Below, in pieces: positions 33,475-44,328 of a stretch of 64,000 nt of DNA; position 1 is the stretch's first letter, and every line of letters begins with the position of its first letter. A program made the position numbers and the translations under genes. This DNA is from Larix kaempferi. Lineage: Eukaryota > Streptophyta > Pinopsida > Pinales > Pinaceae. The notes under the pieces are model-generated. The model was not told the DNA's origin and ran no database searches. It saw only the letters and a program-made list of their open reading frames with translations. The stretch covers positions 4,307,001-4,371,000 of the forward strand of contig BSBM01000319.1 in assembly GCA_027924585.1 (NCBI GenBank). The letters run 5' to 3'.

Positions 33475-34785
33475 ATGTCTCACCACACCAAGCTTGAGGA
33501 TAACCTTGAAGGGGCTGATAACTTCCGAGCTTGGAAGTATAGGATTGGGTTAATCCTGGAAGAGAATGAGTTGGACTCATATATAAAAGAAGACATCCCT
33601 ATCCCAGAGGATGAAGATGCTAAAGTATTGCATAAGAAGAACTTGGTCAAGGCAAAGAGAATCATTGCTGATTCTATCAAAGACCGTCTCATACCCCATG
33701 TGTCTTCTCTAAAGACACCCAAAGAGATGTTTGACTCTTTAAACAAGTTATTTGAAGGGAAGAACATAAATCGGAAGATGACCCTGTGGAACCAATTGAA
33801 AGGAGTAAAGTTTCAGAATGGAGAAACCATTCAATCTTATTTTTCAAGGGTCTCCCAGATCAAGGAACAACTAGAAGCAGTGGATGAAATGGTGGAGAAT
33901 GGTGAAGTTGTCATGACCACTTTGAATGGCCTACCTAGGTCATGGGACTCCTTCTTTCAAGGAATCTGTGCAAGAAAGAAGTTGATATCCTTCAGCAGAC
34001 TATGGGAAGAATGCTCACAAGAAGAAGCAAGGCTTGTGGAACGAGAAGAAAAGATGGGGAATGAAGATCAATCTCTCACAGCTCACACCAAGAAAGGGAA
34101 GTCCAAGAGAGAGCCATCTCACTCCAATAAATCTTCACATCACTTCAAAGAAAGAAGAATATGCTTCACCTGTAATGAAAAAGGACATATTGCCATAAAT
34201 TGTCCCAAGAACAAGAAGGACAACAACAACTTCAACAAGAAGAAGAAGGGCAGCAAAAGAAGGTTTCATGCTCATGCTGCCGAGGATGATGAACCTCCCA
34301 AGAAGAAGGCTAGAACAGAAAGTGATGATGATAAATCATCAAGCGAAAAAGAGTATGTTCTAATATCTGCTCTCACAGGTACTATCTCCAATGGTTGTAA
34401 TGATTGGTTAATTGACAGTGGGGCTTCAAAACACATGACTGGGTTTAAAGAATCCTTTGCTAACCTATTTGAACATGAGTCACCCCATAAGGTGAAACTT
34501 GGGGATGACTACCAATACCCTATCAAAGGAAGTGGTGAGGCCTCCTACAATCTAGACTCTGGAAAATCTTTGAAGATGAAAGAAGTCCTTTATGTACCTG
34601 GGCTCAAGAAGAATCTTCTCTCCATCTCTGCATTGGATGCAAAAGACATGAGGGTTGCATTTGTAGATGGCCAAGTCCTAATGTGGCCAAAGGGTAAAAC
34701 TATTGATGATTCAATAGTGATTGGAGAGCAAGAGGGAGGATTGTACAAATTGAAGGGACAACCTGAACATGCCATGGCGACATAA
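33475..34785 (+). CDS. Element I gag-protease ORF (Ty1/copia), intact
   Basis: An uninterrupted frame from the ATG at 33475 (MSHHTKLEDN) to a TAA at 34783; the frame is open further upstream but only from a GTG. Residues 1-210 are a copia-type gag (UBN2-like) with FRAWKYRIGLIL near the start and YFSRVSQIKEQL in the middle. CFTCNEKGHIAINC is a canonical CX2CX4HX4C knuckle followed by a Lys-rich patch. WLIDSGASKHMTG is the protease active site (DSGA). The frame then covers most of the protease and LYVPGLKKNLLS before stopping where integrase should begin. It would form the particle and process it. It is one of the few undamaged retroelement frames in the window. Confidence 0.92.
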   Translation: MSHHTKLEDNLEGADNFRAWKYRIGLILEENELDSYIKEDIPIPEDEDAKVLHKKNLVKAKRIIADSIKDRLIPHVSSLKTPKEMFDSLNKLFEGKNINRKMTLWNQLKGVKFQNGETIQSYFSRVSQIKEQLEAVDEMVENGEVVMTTLNGLPRSWDSFFQGICARKKLISFSRLWEECSQEEARLVEREEKMGNEDQSLTAHTKKGKSKREPSHSNKSSHHFKERRICFTCNEKGHIAINCPKNKKDNNNFNKKKKGSKRRFHAHAAEDDEPPKKKARTESDDDKSSSEKEYVLISALTGTISNGCNDWLIDSGASKHMTGFKESFANLFEHESPHKVKLGDDYQYPIKGSGEASYNLDSGKSLKMKEVLYVPGLKKNLLSISALDAKDMRVAFVDGQVLMWPKGKTIDDSIVIGEQEGGLYKLKGQPEHAMAT

Positions 34786-35996
34786 AGACAAAGATTCATC
34801 CATAGTCATGGATCACATAGAGGTATGTATAATTTGTTTTTTCAAAAGTTAACTAATGAGTTATGCAGGTCATTGAAGAGAACAAGAACACATTGCTAGA
34901 CATAACTAGCAAATATGGTGACCAGGTATGTGTTTCTTATATCATAGGATCTATTATATAAGTATGCATGACATGATTGATGATGTTTATTCATGAAGTC
35001 ATAGGTTTGAATAATCATGGGTATATGCATATTATGTGTCTTACCTTATTTAATGTTATGACTAACCAGAAGTGTCATAGGTTTGAGTAATCACAGGTTT
35101 AGACATGTTATGACTAACCAGAAGTGTCATAGGTTTGAGTAATCACAGGTTTAGACATGTTATGACTAACCATAAGAGTCCTATATAAACCTTGAATGCT
35201 AATGCTTATTATTTCTGTTTGAAATGATCATGACTATACTTGCTTGAGATTACTGTGTTTTGATAATATTAATATTATACTAATGAATGTTTGATTATGT
35301 ATGAGACCTCGAAGATAACACAATGATGATACTAACAAGAATGCATAGGGATCGAGAATGAATATAAGTTCAAGAACAAGTAATCCAGGAAGCAAAGATC
35401 AAGAGGGAGTACACTCCAGTGGTTTCTGCAAGGATGAAGATATTCAGAGGGAGTTTACCATTTCTCTACATTCCACAACAGAAAGGGGTAGAAGAAGCTA
35501 CTTCAGATTAGGACTCTGGCAGCTCCTGCAAGGAAGCAAAGTCCCAAAGGGAGTCCACCCAACAAACAAACAAAGATAAGTATTTTAATTATCATTTATT
35601 GCATATTTGTTTGTTTAAATAAAATTGCTCAATGATGTATATGCTCATATTTCTAGACTTAGGATATGTATTGTGCATATTAGAATGATTGCATTAATGA
35701 ACAGTATACTACTAATATGCATGTGATGGGTAAGTGGCCTAGGGTACTATACAACATTCCAGTTCTACTTATCTAGAATGAAACCTCTTTGTTGACATGT
35801 TGGGAGTAGTGCAAACTCTTAACAATGTTCTGGTAGAGACTGGAATGCATCTAGAAAGTTGTGGAACATGGATAAATGTTGTATTGAAGCATTGGCTAAG
35901 ATAATTGCATGACTGTATGACATATTTCTTTATGTGTAAGAATTTGTCTGAAAATTATGAGGTGTTTCTAATCATGCAATTTAATTTGTTTTGTAG
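34786..35996 (+). other. Non-coding segment replacing integrase in element I, with exon-like stretches
   Basis: No integrase zinc or DDE motif is found. A 52-bp unit is tandemly repeated 2.5 times (35055-35180). Two stretches look like exons: 34869-34925 (57 nt, open, preceded by TTATGCAG and followed by GTATGTG) and 35349-35575 (preceded by GCATAG, followed by ATAAGT). The segment before RT ends TTTTGTAG at 35996. The gap 34823-34868 is only 46 nt, short for a plant intron. The origin is unknown. Confidence 0.5.
35055..35180 (+). repeat. 52-bp tandem repeat in element I
   Basis: Units 35055-35106 and 35107-35158 appear identical; a third partial unit begins at 35159. Confidence 0.9.
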
Positions 35997-36870
35997 GAAA
36001 GACCGTATATCTTCACCTACAAAAGAAGGACTACAACATTTGTTCAAGCAACAAAATTATCTATTGAAGATATTGAAGTTCCCAAGATACGGGAAGAATA
36101 CCATGATCCGTCGATCATGAAGAATGATGTTTGGGATGTAGTCCCAAGACCTAAAGGGAAATTTGTTATGACTTCCATATGGATCTATCAGATCAAGCAT
36201 GCTGCAGATGGCAGCATAGAGAAATTTAAAAGTAATGAAATGGAAGATACACCGGATGGATTTCAAGACAGCTTTCTTGAATGGTGTAGTTGAAGAAGAA
36301 GTGTATGTGGAGCAGCTACTTGGTTCTGAGGCACATGACAAGGAATCATATATGTGTAGAACTTGGTAACCAGTTTGGTCTTTACCAAGAGTAAACCGGA
36401 TTCCAACCCTTACTACTAAGTTGAGGAAGGGAATCCTATGATTCTACTCCTGTATGTGGATGACCTGTTTGTAACAGAAGATGACAGATTGATTGCAGAT
36501 ACTAAGAGGAAGCTTGCTGTCGAGTTCGATATGAAAGACTTAGGAATGATGCACTATTTCCTAGGTATGGAGGTGTGGCAGAGTGCAGATGGGATCTTCC
36601 TTGGTCAAGGGAAGTACACAGTATCCTAAAGAGATTTGGGATGATGGATTGCAAGTCCATAGCCACACCTATGGCATCAAACCTGAAGCTTCTATGTGAT
36701 GCTTCATCTGAGCCAGTTGATATCTCTATGTATCGTCAGATGATTGGGTCCTTGATGTACCTGACAAACACGAGACCAGATATTTTCTCTGATGTGAACA
36801 CATTGAGTCAGTTCCTGACAGATCCAAGGAGTGTTCATTTGATTGCTGTAAGCATGTTCTAAGGTACCTG
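35997..36870 (+). pseudogene. Element I reverse transcriptase (broken)
   Basis: Copia RT in pieces: SIMKNDVWDVVPRPKGKF (about 36112-36165), DFKTAFLNGVVEEEVYVEQ (about 36256-36313), the catalytic MILLLYVDDLFVT (36438-36476) and MYRQMIGSLMYLTNTRPDI (about 36727-36785). Two internal deletions are apparent relative to the family, one after IEKFK near 36230 and one near 36360. A frameshift lies near 36620-36640. The enzyme cannot be made. Confidence 0.88.
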
Positions 36871-36899
36871 AAGGGTACAGTGGATTATGGGCTCAAGTA

Positions 36900-37410
36900 T
36901 GAAGCGAATCAAAAGTTTAACCTGTAGGGTTATGTTGATTCAGATTGGGCTGACAGTGCTACAGATAGGAAGAGCATGTCTGGATGCTACTTCAGTATGG
37001 GATCAGGTGTGATCTCTTGCTTTAGCAAGAAGCAGTCCTGCATAGCACTGAGTACAGCTGAGGCAGAGTATGTTGCAGCTTGTTCAGCTAGTTGTGAGGC
37101 AATATGGCTACGGAAGCTACTGTCTGAGTTATTTGATCTCCCATTGGATGCTACTGGTATATTTTGTGATAACCAGAGTTGTGTGAACCTGTCTGAGAAC
37201 CCAGTGTTTCATGATAGGTCGAAACACATAGAGATCAAATATCACTATATCAGGGATATGGTGCAGAGAGGAGCTGTGAAGCTCCTGTATGTTGTGACGG
37301 ACGAGCAGATTGCAGATGTGCTGACGAAGCCACTAACCAGGGTGAAGTTCGAGTACTTCAGGGAGAGGCTTGGTGTTCTTCAGAATGAGGACACTTCGAG
37401 GAAGAAGTGA
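36900..37410 (+). pseudogene. Element I RNase H (one stop)
   Basis: The copia RNase H is nearly complete: GYVDSDWAD, STAEAEYVA, CDNQSCVNL and DEQIADVLTKPL carry the catalytic acidic residues, and the frame ends at 37408-37410. A TAG just upstream of GYVDSDWAD, near 36928, separates it from RT; otherwise 36976-37410 is open. It degrades the RNA of the RNA-DNA hybrid during reverse transcription. Confidence 0.9.
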
Positions 37411-38848
37411 TGGACACATTTGCTGAAGCCATTCCAAGCATGTTGGAAGGAGGATCCTTCACATGGCTGTGGATGTAAGCACTGGATGATGAGCATCAGG
37501 ATGATGTTCCAGTTTCTGCTTGGATATGATCAGTTGGATCATTTATATGTATGTACGCATCATGTTGGATGTTGGATATGATCAGTTGGATCATTTATAT
37601 GTATGTACGCATCATGTTGGATGCTGGATATGATCAGTTGGATCATTTATATGTATGTACGCATCATGTTGGATGCTGGATATGATCGGTTGGATCATTT
37701 GTATGTATTTTGTATATGCATCACATTTGATGCTTGGACCATGTATCTGTATATGTATCAGGTGGATACATTGTATGATCAGGTAGATCATGTATGTTGA
37801 TATGTATCAGGTATTATCAGGTAGATCATGTATGTTGGTGGATACATTGTGTGGATCATGTATCTATGTATCAGGTGGATGCATTATATGATCAGGATGA
37901 TCGTGGATGACGAGCTTCTCCAGATGACATGCATCAGGACGATGCAGTGATGATGATCAGGATGATCATGTGTACATCAGGATGATGTATGCTGAGTATT
38001 AGGACGATACTTTGTGGCCGTGGATCAGGTTGTGCAAATCAGCATGTCTGGGAGATCTTATAGGTCGGAGTTGTGTACCTGTAACAGCTTGGGATGCTCT
38101 TTTGAGACATTGCTCTGGGAGGACATGTAATTTGTGCCCTGGGAGATCTTCAGGTTGGAGTTGTGTACCCGTAACATCCTGAGATTCTCTTGCCAGTTTT
38201 TGTCCTATGGCATGTAATTTGCTCCTGGGAGATCTGGACAGGATGAAAAAGGCCTCAAATGCTTCAGCCAGGATTTGCCATGACCACATGTAATTTGCTC
38301 CTGGGAGATCTGGACAGGATGAAAAAGGCCTCAGATGCTTCAGCCAAGTTTTGTGGTGGACCGCATGTAATGTGCTCCTGGGAGATCCGACATGTAGAGG
38401 TGTGTGCTCGTAACATCCTGGGATGCTTCAGCCAGGTTTTGTGGTGAGATCACATGTAATTTGCTTCTGGGAGATCCGACAGGTGGAGCTGTGTGCTCAT
38501 AACAGCGTGGGATGCTTCAGCCAGGTTTTGTGATGGGTCACATTGTAATGTGCTCCTGGGAGATCCGACAGGTAGAGCTGTGTGCTCGTAATAGCCTGGG
38601 ATGTTGCAGCCAGGTTTTGTGATGCATGTAATAAGTCCTAAGGATTCCATAGTATGGCCAATGATGATGAAGACCTGCAGGTGGTGGGCCTACATCCAGT
38701 ATGAAAAAGGACTGGCTCTGTAGAACTTCCTATGACAAGTAGAGTCAGAGATTGGTTGAGATAGCAGCAGCAGTGATGATGATGATGACGATGATCCCAA
38801 GAAGAAGACTTGTCTAGCATAACTGTGTCGAGAAATACCTTCCTAGTT
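37411..38848 (+). repeat. Tandem-repeat region between RNase H and 3' LTR of element I
   Basis: Two families. 37518-37720 has about 3.5 units of 52 bp with the core TTGGATATGATCAGTTGG, decaying into ATCAGG-rich sequence to 38010. 38030-38640 has six or seven units of about 75-95 bp with the core TGCTCCTGGGAGATC and TGCTTCAGCCAGG. No gene. Confidence 0.85.
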
Positions 38849-38857
38849 AAGAGGGAG
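38849..38857 (+). other. Element I polypurine tract
   Basis: AAGAGGGAG directly before the 3' LTR. Confidence 0.85.
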
Positions 38858-39462
38858 TGTTGATGTATATGTAACTTCGGAATGTATTTCATCTATGTAT
38901 TTCATATATATTTATTGTACCCTTATAAGATATGTGTTATTCCTCTATAAGGAAGTGTCGTCATGTGTATTGACAAGTGTCGCAAGTGTGTGTACTTGGC
39001 GATGGGTTATTAGACCACCATGTGTGGGGTCGGCCCTGAAATATATATTATATTCTGGATGTATCTAGATAGACAATTCGGCCCCATAGTGTAACTGGGC
39101 AAACACGTTAGTATAAATAGAGATCGGGAGATCTCTATTTTGATCATTCGGAAAGTCACACTTCTCTCACTCAGAAAGTGGCACACTAGTGAGGAGGAGG
39201 ATCATCTGCTACTAGGAGACTATCTCAAGTGTATTTTGGTTGTACTTTGGTTGAGTCATTTCTCTCTCTATCTCTGAGGAAGTTGTGGGGTTTTTCACCT
39301 TAGGGTTTTCCCCACGGAAACTCTATGTCCCTTGTCTCTCATGCTTTTGATTCTTGTGATGCTTGTCAAGCTTATTGTGATTGTTATGCATTGATATACT
39401 GTATATGTTATTCTCTTAGTAAAGATCCAAGAGTATTGTGAATTAATGCTCAAAATTTAACA
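38858..39462 (+). repeat. Element I 3' LTR
   Basis: 605 bp partner of 32313-32917, followed by ATGAC. Confidence 0.96.
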
Positions 39463-39783
39463 ATGACTAGAAGAAGACTGCGTTTATTTGCTTGAATTAA
39501 ATTGTGAATGCTAAAATAGTAAATTTCCTGTGAAAGGATGAACATGAATGAGTTCATGTGTATGTTGGGAAAGCATGAAAAGTGTGGAAGTCCCATGAAT
39601 AAAGCATGGACATTCCATGTCAATTGGGAAAATAATTGACTAATTTTAATGTTTATGTTATGCTTGTCCTAACAAAGGATTTCCATGATGAATTTTACAG
39701 GTAAGAAGGTGAAACACTTGGTTGCAGCTAGCACAAGAAAGTGTTGCTAGTAAGCAAAGTGCGGTCAGTTGTTTCCATTGACC

Positions 39784-40260
39784 ATGGCAGCAGACCGGGG
39801 GCTATTAGAGTTGGCTGAAAGTCTTCTTCAAACAATTTCCAAGACCCAAGAAAATCTTGGAGAAATGCTCAAGCTACAAAGGAAACAAAATGAGATGAAC
39901 CACAAGGTTTTGCAGGACTCTATTCACCTGCAAAAAGATGTAAAAAGCATTATGGGAGCAATTAGTAAGGGAAAGGAAAGTGGATCCATGAAGAAGCATT
40001 CATCCAATCGGTCGATTAAGAAACGTTCTAGATGGGAAGACTCAAAAGAAACTGAGCAGGAAAAGGTAAAGCCGCCAATGAAATGTTGGGAATGTGGAGG
40101 AAATCATTGCCTCCGTGACTGCCCAACAATGGAGCATCCAGAGGGTAGCCGCCATAAAGTTTCTAGACTTGTAGACCAGCAGGAAGGTAAAGAAAGGGAA
40201 GGGATTGTTTTGGAACAATGCCCTCATGTAGAGCTAGAAGGTCCCAACCAGCAGGAATAG
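39784..40260 (+). CDS. Element F mini-gag: coiled-coil plus zinc knuckle
   Basis: 158 codons from the ATG at 39784 (context ACCATGG). Residues 1-65 (ELAESLLQTISKTQENLGE and on) are Leu/Gln/Lys-rich and likely coiled-coil. A basic patch (KKRSRWED) follows, then CWECGGNHCLRDC, a knuckle of CX2CX3HX4C spacing, one residue shorter than the standard. The E gag has the same spacing. No capsid domain lies between, so the protein looks like a gag with its middle removed. It ends 144 bp before the polypurine tract. It may bind element RNA; this is inference. Confidence 0.7.
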   Translation: MAADRGLLELAESLLQTISKTQENLGEMLKLQRKQNEMNHKVLQDSIHLQKDVKSIMGAISKGKESGSMKKHSSNRSIKKRSRWEDSKETEQEKVKPPMKCWECGGNHCLRDCPTMEHPEGSRHKVSRLVDQQEGKEREGIVLEQCPHVELEGPNQQE

Positions 40261-40404
40261 ATTGTGAAGGCCAAACGACTTGATCTCGAAAACCCAAGAA
40301 AAGGGTGAAATGCAGGACAGACCTGCCATATTTTGTGAATTTTGGACATGTATATAGCGTGTACGTATTCCTAGGTATTGGAACACCGAGGACGGTGTTA
40401 TTCC

Positions 40405-40417
40405 AAGGGGAGGGGAA
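40405..40417 (+). other. Element F polypurine tract
   Basis: AAGGGGAGGGGAA directly before the 3' LTR. Confidence 0.9.
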
Positions 40418-41915
40418 TGTAATGTCACCCATTTTGACCCTTGTAATATTTTGGGCTATAATGTAAATAATATATGCATATTATGTATGATTCCTAGCGT
40501 GGAGCTCAAGGCCAAGGACCCTCTAGTGAATGCTCGATCTAGAAGAGGCAAGTATTTGATATTATGCTACCCATGTGCTAGTGAACCATGGGAATTGTAA
40601 ATATGCATTTTAATATTAAATCCCACAACTAGCTATGCAATGCAACAAGAGATGGGGCCATGATGTTACAAGGAAATTGGGAGGAAAATATTCGAACCCT
40701 TGAGCCAATGAAGTCAAGCCAAGTGTCAATGAGAAAACCCATCAACCATCAACTACCCATGTTGACTTTGGTGCCCAATCATTCATTTCTCCCAAGATTT
40801 GGGTGAAATAGTTAATGCCTTGGGGATTGGGGAGCTATGGCTGTCCCAATTCGAGTATGGGCAAGCCACCCTCATGGAAATTCATATTTTTCCTTCTTGG
40901 GCAAGAAAACACCAATGAATTGCCCTCCCAAGCCATTATGCAGGATCAAACTTCACACTCTCACATTTTTGGAACTGCCTGGGCGTTTTCCAGCCACGTT
41001 TTTCTGGTTTCTCTAGGTCTTCTAGCTGGGAAAAGGGCATTTCTGTGTTAAAGACCTGTTGGAAGCTGCCTGGGCATTTTTATCCATTGATTTCCAGTGT
41101 TTTCCTCCCTTTTGGCATTGCTGGGAACTCATTTTTGTATTACATACCTGTTGGGAAGGAGAGACCACGATTTGGGGGTTTGTAGAGACCATTGCGGCTC
41201 TTTGAATGCCCATGGACGTTTTCTGAAAACAAAATTTCTTCCCAGGGTTGTTTTCCCTATTTCTCACTTCGTTTTTGGTTGCCCACATTTTCCATTCATA
41301 CCCAACACTTGGGATTTTGTTGTTATGTGTATCCATGCCTAGTTTATGAGTTTTCTGTGTGTAGAAAATTGTTGGGGTTGAAATGGGTTTCCATTGTTTT
41401 GGCTTGAGCTTGAGTGGAAGCATCCACAAATGAAGAGGGTTCAGATTTAGCCTGATAAACCTAGCTGTGGACTGGCTTGGCTTAAATGCAAATGATTATT
41501 TGGTTTTGTATGAGCTTGAGAGTCCCCTTTTCTTTGTAGATATCATGCCCAGTTCGGGGGTGGTCTCTGAGTGCTGAAATAATACAAGTTGGGCAGAGAC
41601 CTACGGTTGGGAGGAACGTTGCAGCAACATAGCTAGTTGTTTGGGGCCATTTCACCATAAAGATAAGTGTCTTGTTGTCTATGCATTTACTTCTGCAATG
41701 TTTAGATTGATGATTGTTTTTGATATATTGAATGCATATGAAATTATGTGTGTGGATGAGTTTATCTCCGTTGTGCATGTTTGTTGAATTTACATCTGCA
41801 CACATGGGTTTTTAATTGTATGAATCAAATGAATGGGCTGAGTTTGCTTAAAAAGCCCCATAGATTGGCATCATGTTCCCTTCCTAAAATTGGATATATG
41901 GATGGGGACGTTACA
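40418..41915 (+). repeat. Element F 3' LTR
   Basis: 1498 bp partner of 23816-25315, followed by CAAGG at 41916-41920. Confidence 0.96.
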
Positions 41916-42850
41916 CAAGGCCCCACTAGTGGATGTTTAAGGTTTGCTTCATAGGAAAATATTGGTTAGTGAAAATATGCATGTGTTGTTAAGCCATGAA
42001 ATTTTGTAATAGATGTAAATTTTTAATATTGCAATGAAAATACCCTGAACTTGCTAAGTGAGGAAGCTAATGAGAAGGGGGCAAACGTATCCACTGGGGA
42101 GAGGTGAGGGGGTTGTGGGATGGTGACCCATCCTACCACTTGGGCAAGAGTAACCAATTTGATTCCCTGTACGGTTATGGATTCGGTTACAGAACGCAGA
42201 GAAGGTAATCCTGCGGGGATATTCGCAGTAGGGTAAAAAAGGCACAGATATCTGAGTCAGGGGGTTTGGACATTTCAGGATTTTGCTGGCTCGTCGCTCT
42301 TCTGGGGGAAAGGAGGATCAATTCTCCACGGGGGTTTTCTTCCTGGAGTTGGATGCGTTATGTTGGGGAGAGACCCTGAGATGCAGGGAGAGCTGAAGAA
42401 GTAGAGCCGACCAAAGGGATCCCATGTGTATCTGTGATCCTTGAGTAGAAACCTGAAGATGAGTTTGAAGGCGGACTGCAGGACGTGAATAGCTCGAGGA
42501 AGCTGTGCGCAGTCCTGAATCCGCGAGCAGAGAGTCGAGTTGCGGGACAGAGTCTAGTCCGCAACCTTGGAATGAACTAACTTGTTAAGTGGGCATAAGA
42601 TATAGAGTTAAGGATTGGGAATGCGCTATAAACTCAATGAAGACTAGGATCTCATAGAACTAGCAATAGGACCTTCTTATTCCTACCTTGAATAGCACTG
42701 GAATGGAATGGGCCTTGAGGGATGGTGTAGCAGAGAAGAGGGTCTTCCTTGTGTTGGGTGAAGTTGATAATGTGGGTTCCTGAACTTCTGAGTGATTGAG
42801 ATGTCTGTGGTTGAGCTCATTGACTTGGAAATAACCTCCATGTTGCCTCG

Positions 42851-42977
42851 TATGCTTGATAAACCCATCTGTAGGTTGGCTTAGCAGGTGTATGCTTGAT
42901 AAACCCAACTACAGGGTGGCTTAGCATGAGTATGTTTCCTGGATTGCTTGATAACCCATCTAGAAGTTGGTTTAGCA
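42851..42977 (+). repeat. Three tandem units inside the E LTR
   Basis: Units of about 40-53 bp with GCTTGATAA(A)CCCA and TTGGCTTAGCA-type cores at 42851, 42891 and 42942. The F LTR has a single copy at the equivalent place (24854-24880). Confidence 0.75.
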
Positions 42978-43389
42978 TTGGAGTGGATCTTGACTGTTAG
43001 AGAGCCTACCTATCCCTCCTTAGTGGATACATAGCCCATATCGGGGGTGGTCTCTCAGCTGAAAGAGTATAGGCTAGACAGAGACCTAAGGTTGGGTGGA
43101 ACGTTTCTCTCAATTAGCCAGCTGCTGGGGCAACTTCAAGATACAAAGATAAGTGTTCTATGGAAGAAATGGTGTTCTTTATGTGTTATTATTATGTTGT
43201 TTTGCTTAAGCTGTTAAATGAATGTTATATGAATGTGAATAATAAGTAGACCATGTGTAAACCTAAGTAGAAGGTTGAGTGTTGGTTGAAATACCTCATA
43301 CAATTGCATCAATTAAGGTGTTGTTAATATTACATGTGCTAGATGTATGGATAGACTTAACTTATTGTATTATGTGCATTTTGTATGAG

Positions 43390-43394
43390 ATGTT
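43390..43394. repeat. Target-site duplication of element H (left copy)
   Basis: ATGTT, repeated exactly at 46281-46285. Confidence 0.95.
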
Positions 43395-44118
43395 TGTTCG
43401 GATATCCACATCATCTTTTTCAGGATCTTGCATGCAATTAGGGTTTGCATGCAAATTCTAGGGTTTGCATGCATCCCAGTCACCAGGTTGATGCCTCCAG
43501 CACCTTAGCCACCTTATTCTAGCACCCGGGAGCCACTTACTTCAGAGTTTTATCCCTCCTAGTCTGGAAGGCGCCCACTTCTCACCTACTACCAGAGAAG
43601 GGTGCACTTCTTCACCTACCACTGCAGTTCCACTTCAGTTACATTCAGTTAGCTCCGATTCTCCCTGATTTGAGGCTAGTTTCACTCCCGACTGACTGTT
43701 TCACTTCCGTTGGACCTCCAGATTGACTAGATGACTTGTTCTGAATTCAGTTAGCCTCCCATATGCCCCCCACTAAGCGTCCTTCCCTTAATCAGTGCTA
43801 CACACTTCAGTTACACTTGTTACATTTAGTTAGACTCAGATTGACACCTGGATGACTGGTTCTTGTGCATTGATGAGCACCACCGATTGATGATGAGGAC
43901 TCCTAGTTGGAGTCAAGCTAATCCATTCAGTGATTCGAATGGCCTACTTAGTCAATTCTAATTGCTCACTCACATTGTTAGATTGTATTGTAATTATTCA
44001 CCCTTATTGGGATATTGAGCATTGCTGCATGTTTTGCACAGTTTTACACCATATTTTCTATGTTCATCTGTTGTGATTGATTTACTTGTTCATTAGATCT
44101 GCTGTGACTAATTTTACA
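43395..44118 (+). repeat. Element H 5' LTR
   Basis: 724 bp, TGTTCGGATATCC to CTAATTTTACA. About 17 differences from 45557-46280 by eye (about 2.3%). Near the start are two copies of TAGGGTTTGCATGCA. Confidence 0.96.
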
Positions 44119-44130
44119 TGGTATCAGAGC
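44119..44130 (+). other. Element H primer binding site
   Basis: TGGTATCAGAGC, initiator-Met type, directly after the LTR. Confidence 0.92.
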
Positions 44131-44328
44131 CATGGCAGGGACAAGATTTCTTTGCTGCAGGTGTTCTACATGAAGATTGAGTGAATTGCTCACCAATATA
44201 TTTCAGCAGTGCCATGCAAAAATCTCATGTGCATTCGCTCATGTGCGTACAAGGCTGAAAACATAGTGTTTGATTGTGTGTGATTTGCAGGTTTCTTACT
44301 TCCTCCATGTGCATTCGCTAATGCAAAT

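Larger units (their letters stand above)
32313..39462 (+). mobile_element. Element I: Ty1/copia retrotransposon lacking integrase
   Basis: 7150 bp, LTRs 32313-32917 and 38858-39462, TSD ATGAC, PBS TGGTATCAGAGCT abutting the LTR, polypurine tract AAGAGGGAG. It has an open gag-protease ORF, then 1.2 kb of non-coding sequence where integrase is expected, then damaged RT and a good RNase H. The order protease, (integrase), RT, RNase H is the copia order. About 1.4 kb of tandem repeats separate RNase H from the 3' LTR. Confidence 0.95.
23816..41915 (+). mobile_element. Element F: large, mostly non-coding Ty3/gypsy derivative (LARD-like)
   Basis: 18,100 bp with LTRs 23816-25315 and 40418-41915, TSD CAAGG, PBS of initiator-Met type and a clear polypurine tract. 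Insertions J (28300-29905) and I (32313-39462) lie inside. Without them F is about 9.3 kb, of which only a 158-codon mini-gag before the 3' LTR is coding. LTR ends and the knuckle spacing of the mini-gag tie it to E. It would need enzymes supplied by a relative. Confidence 0.93.

Noticed and set aside
35349-35400. An IENEY-like peptide suggesting a captured beta-galactosidase exon.
   Set aside because: Five residues are too few, and the frame meets a stop within a few codons.
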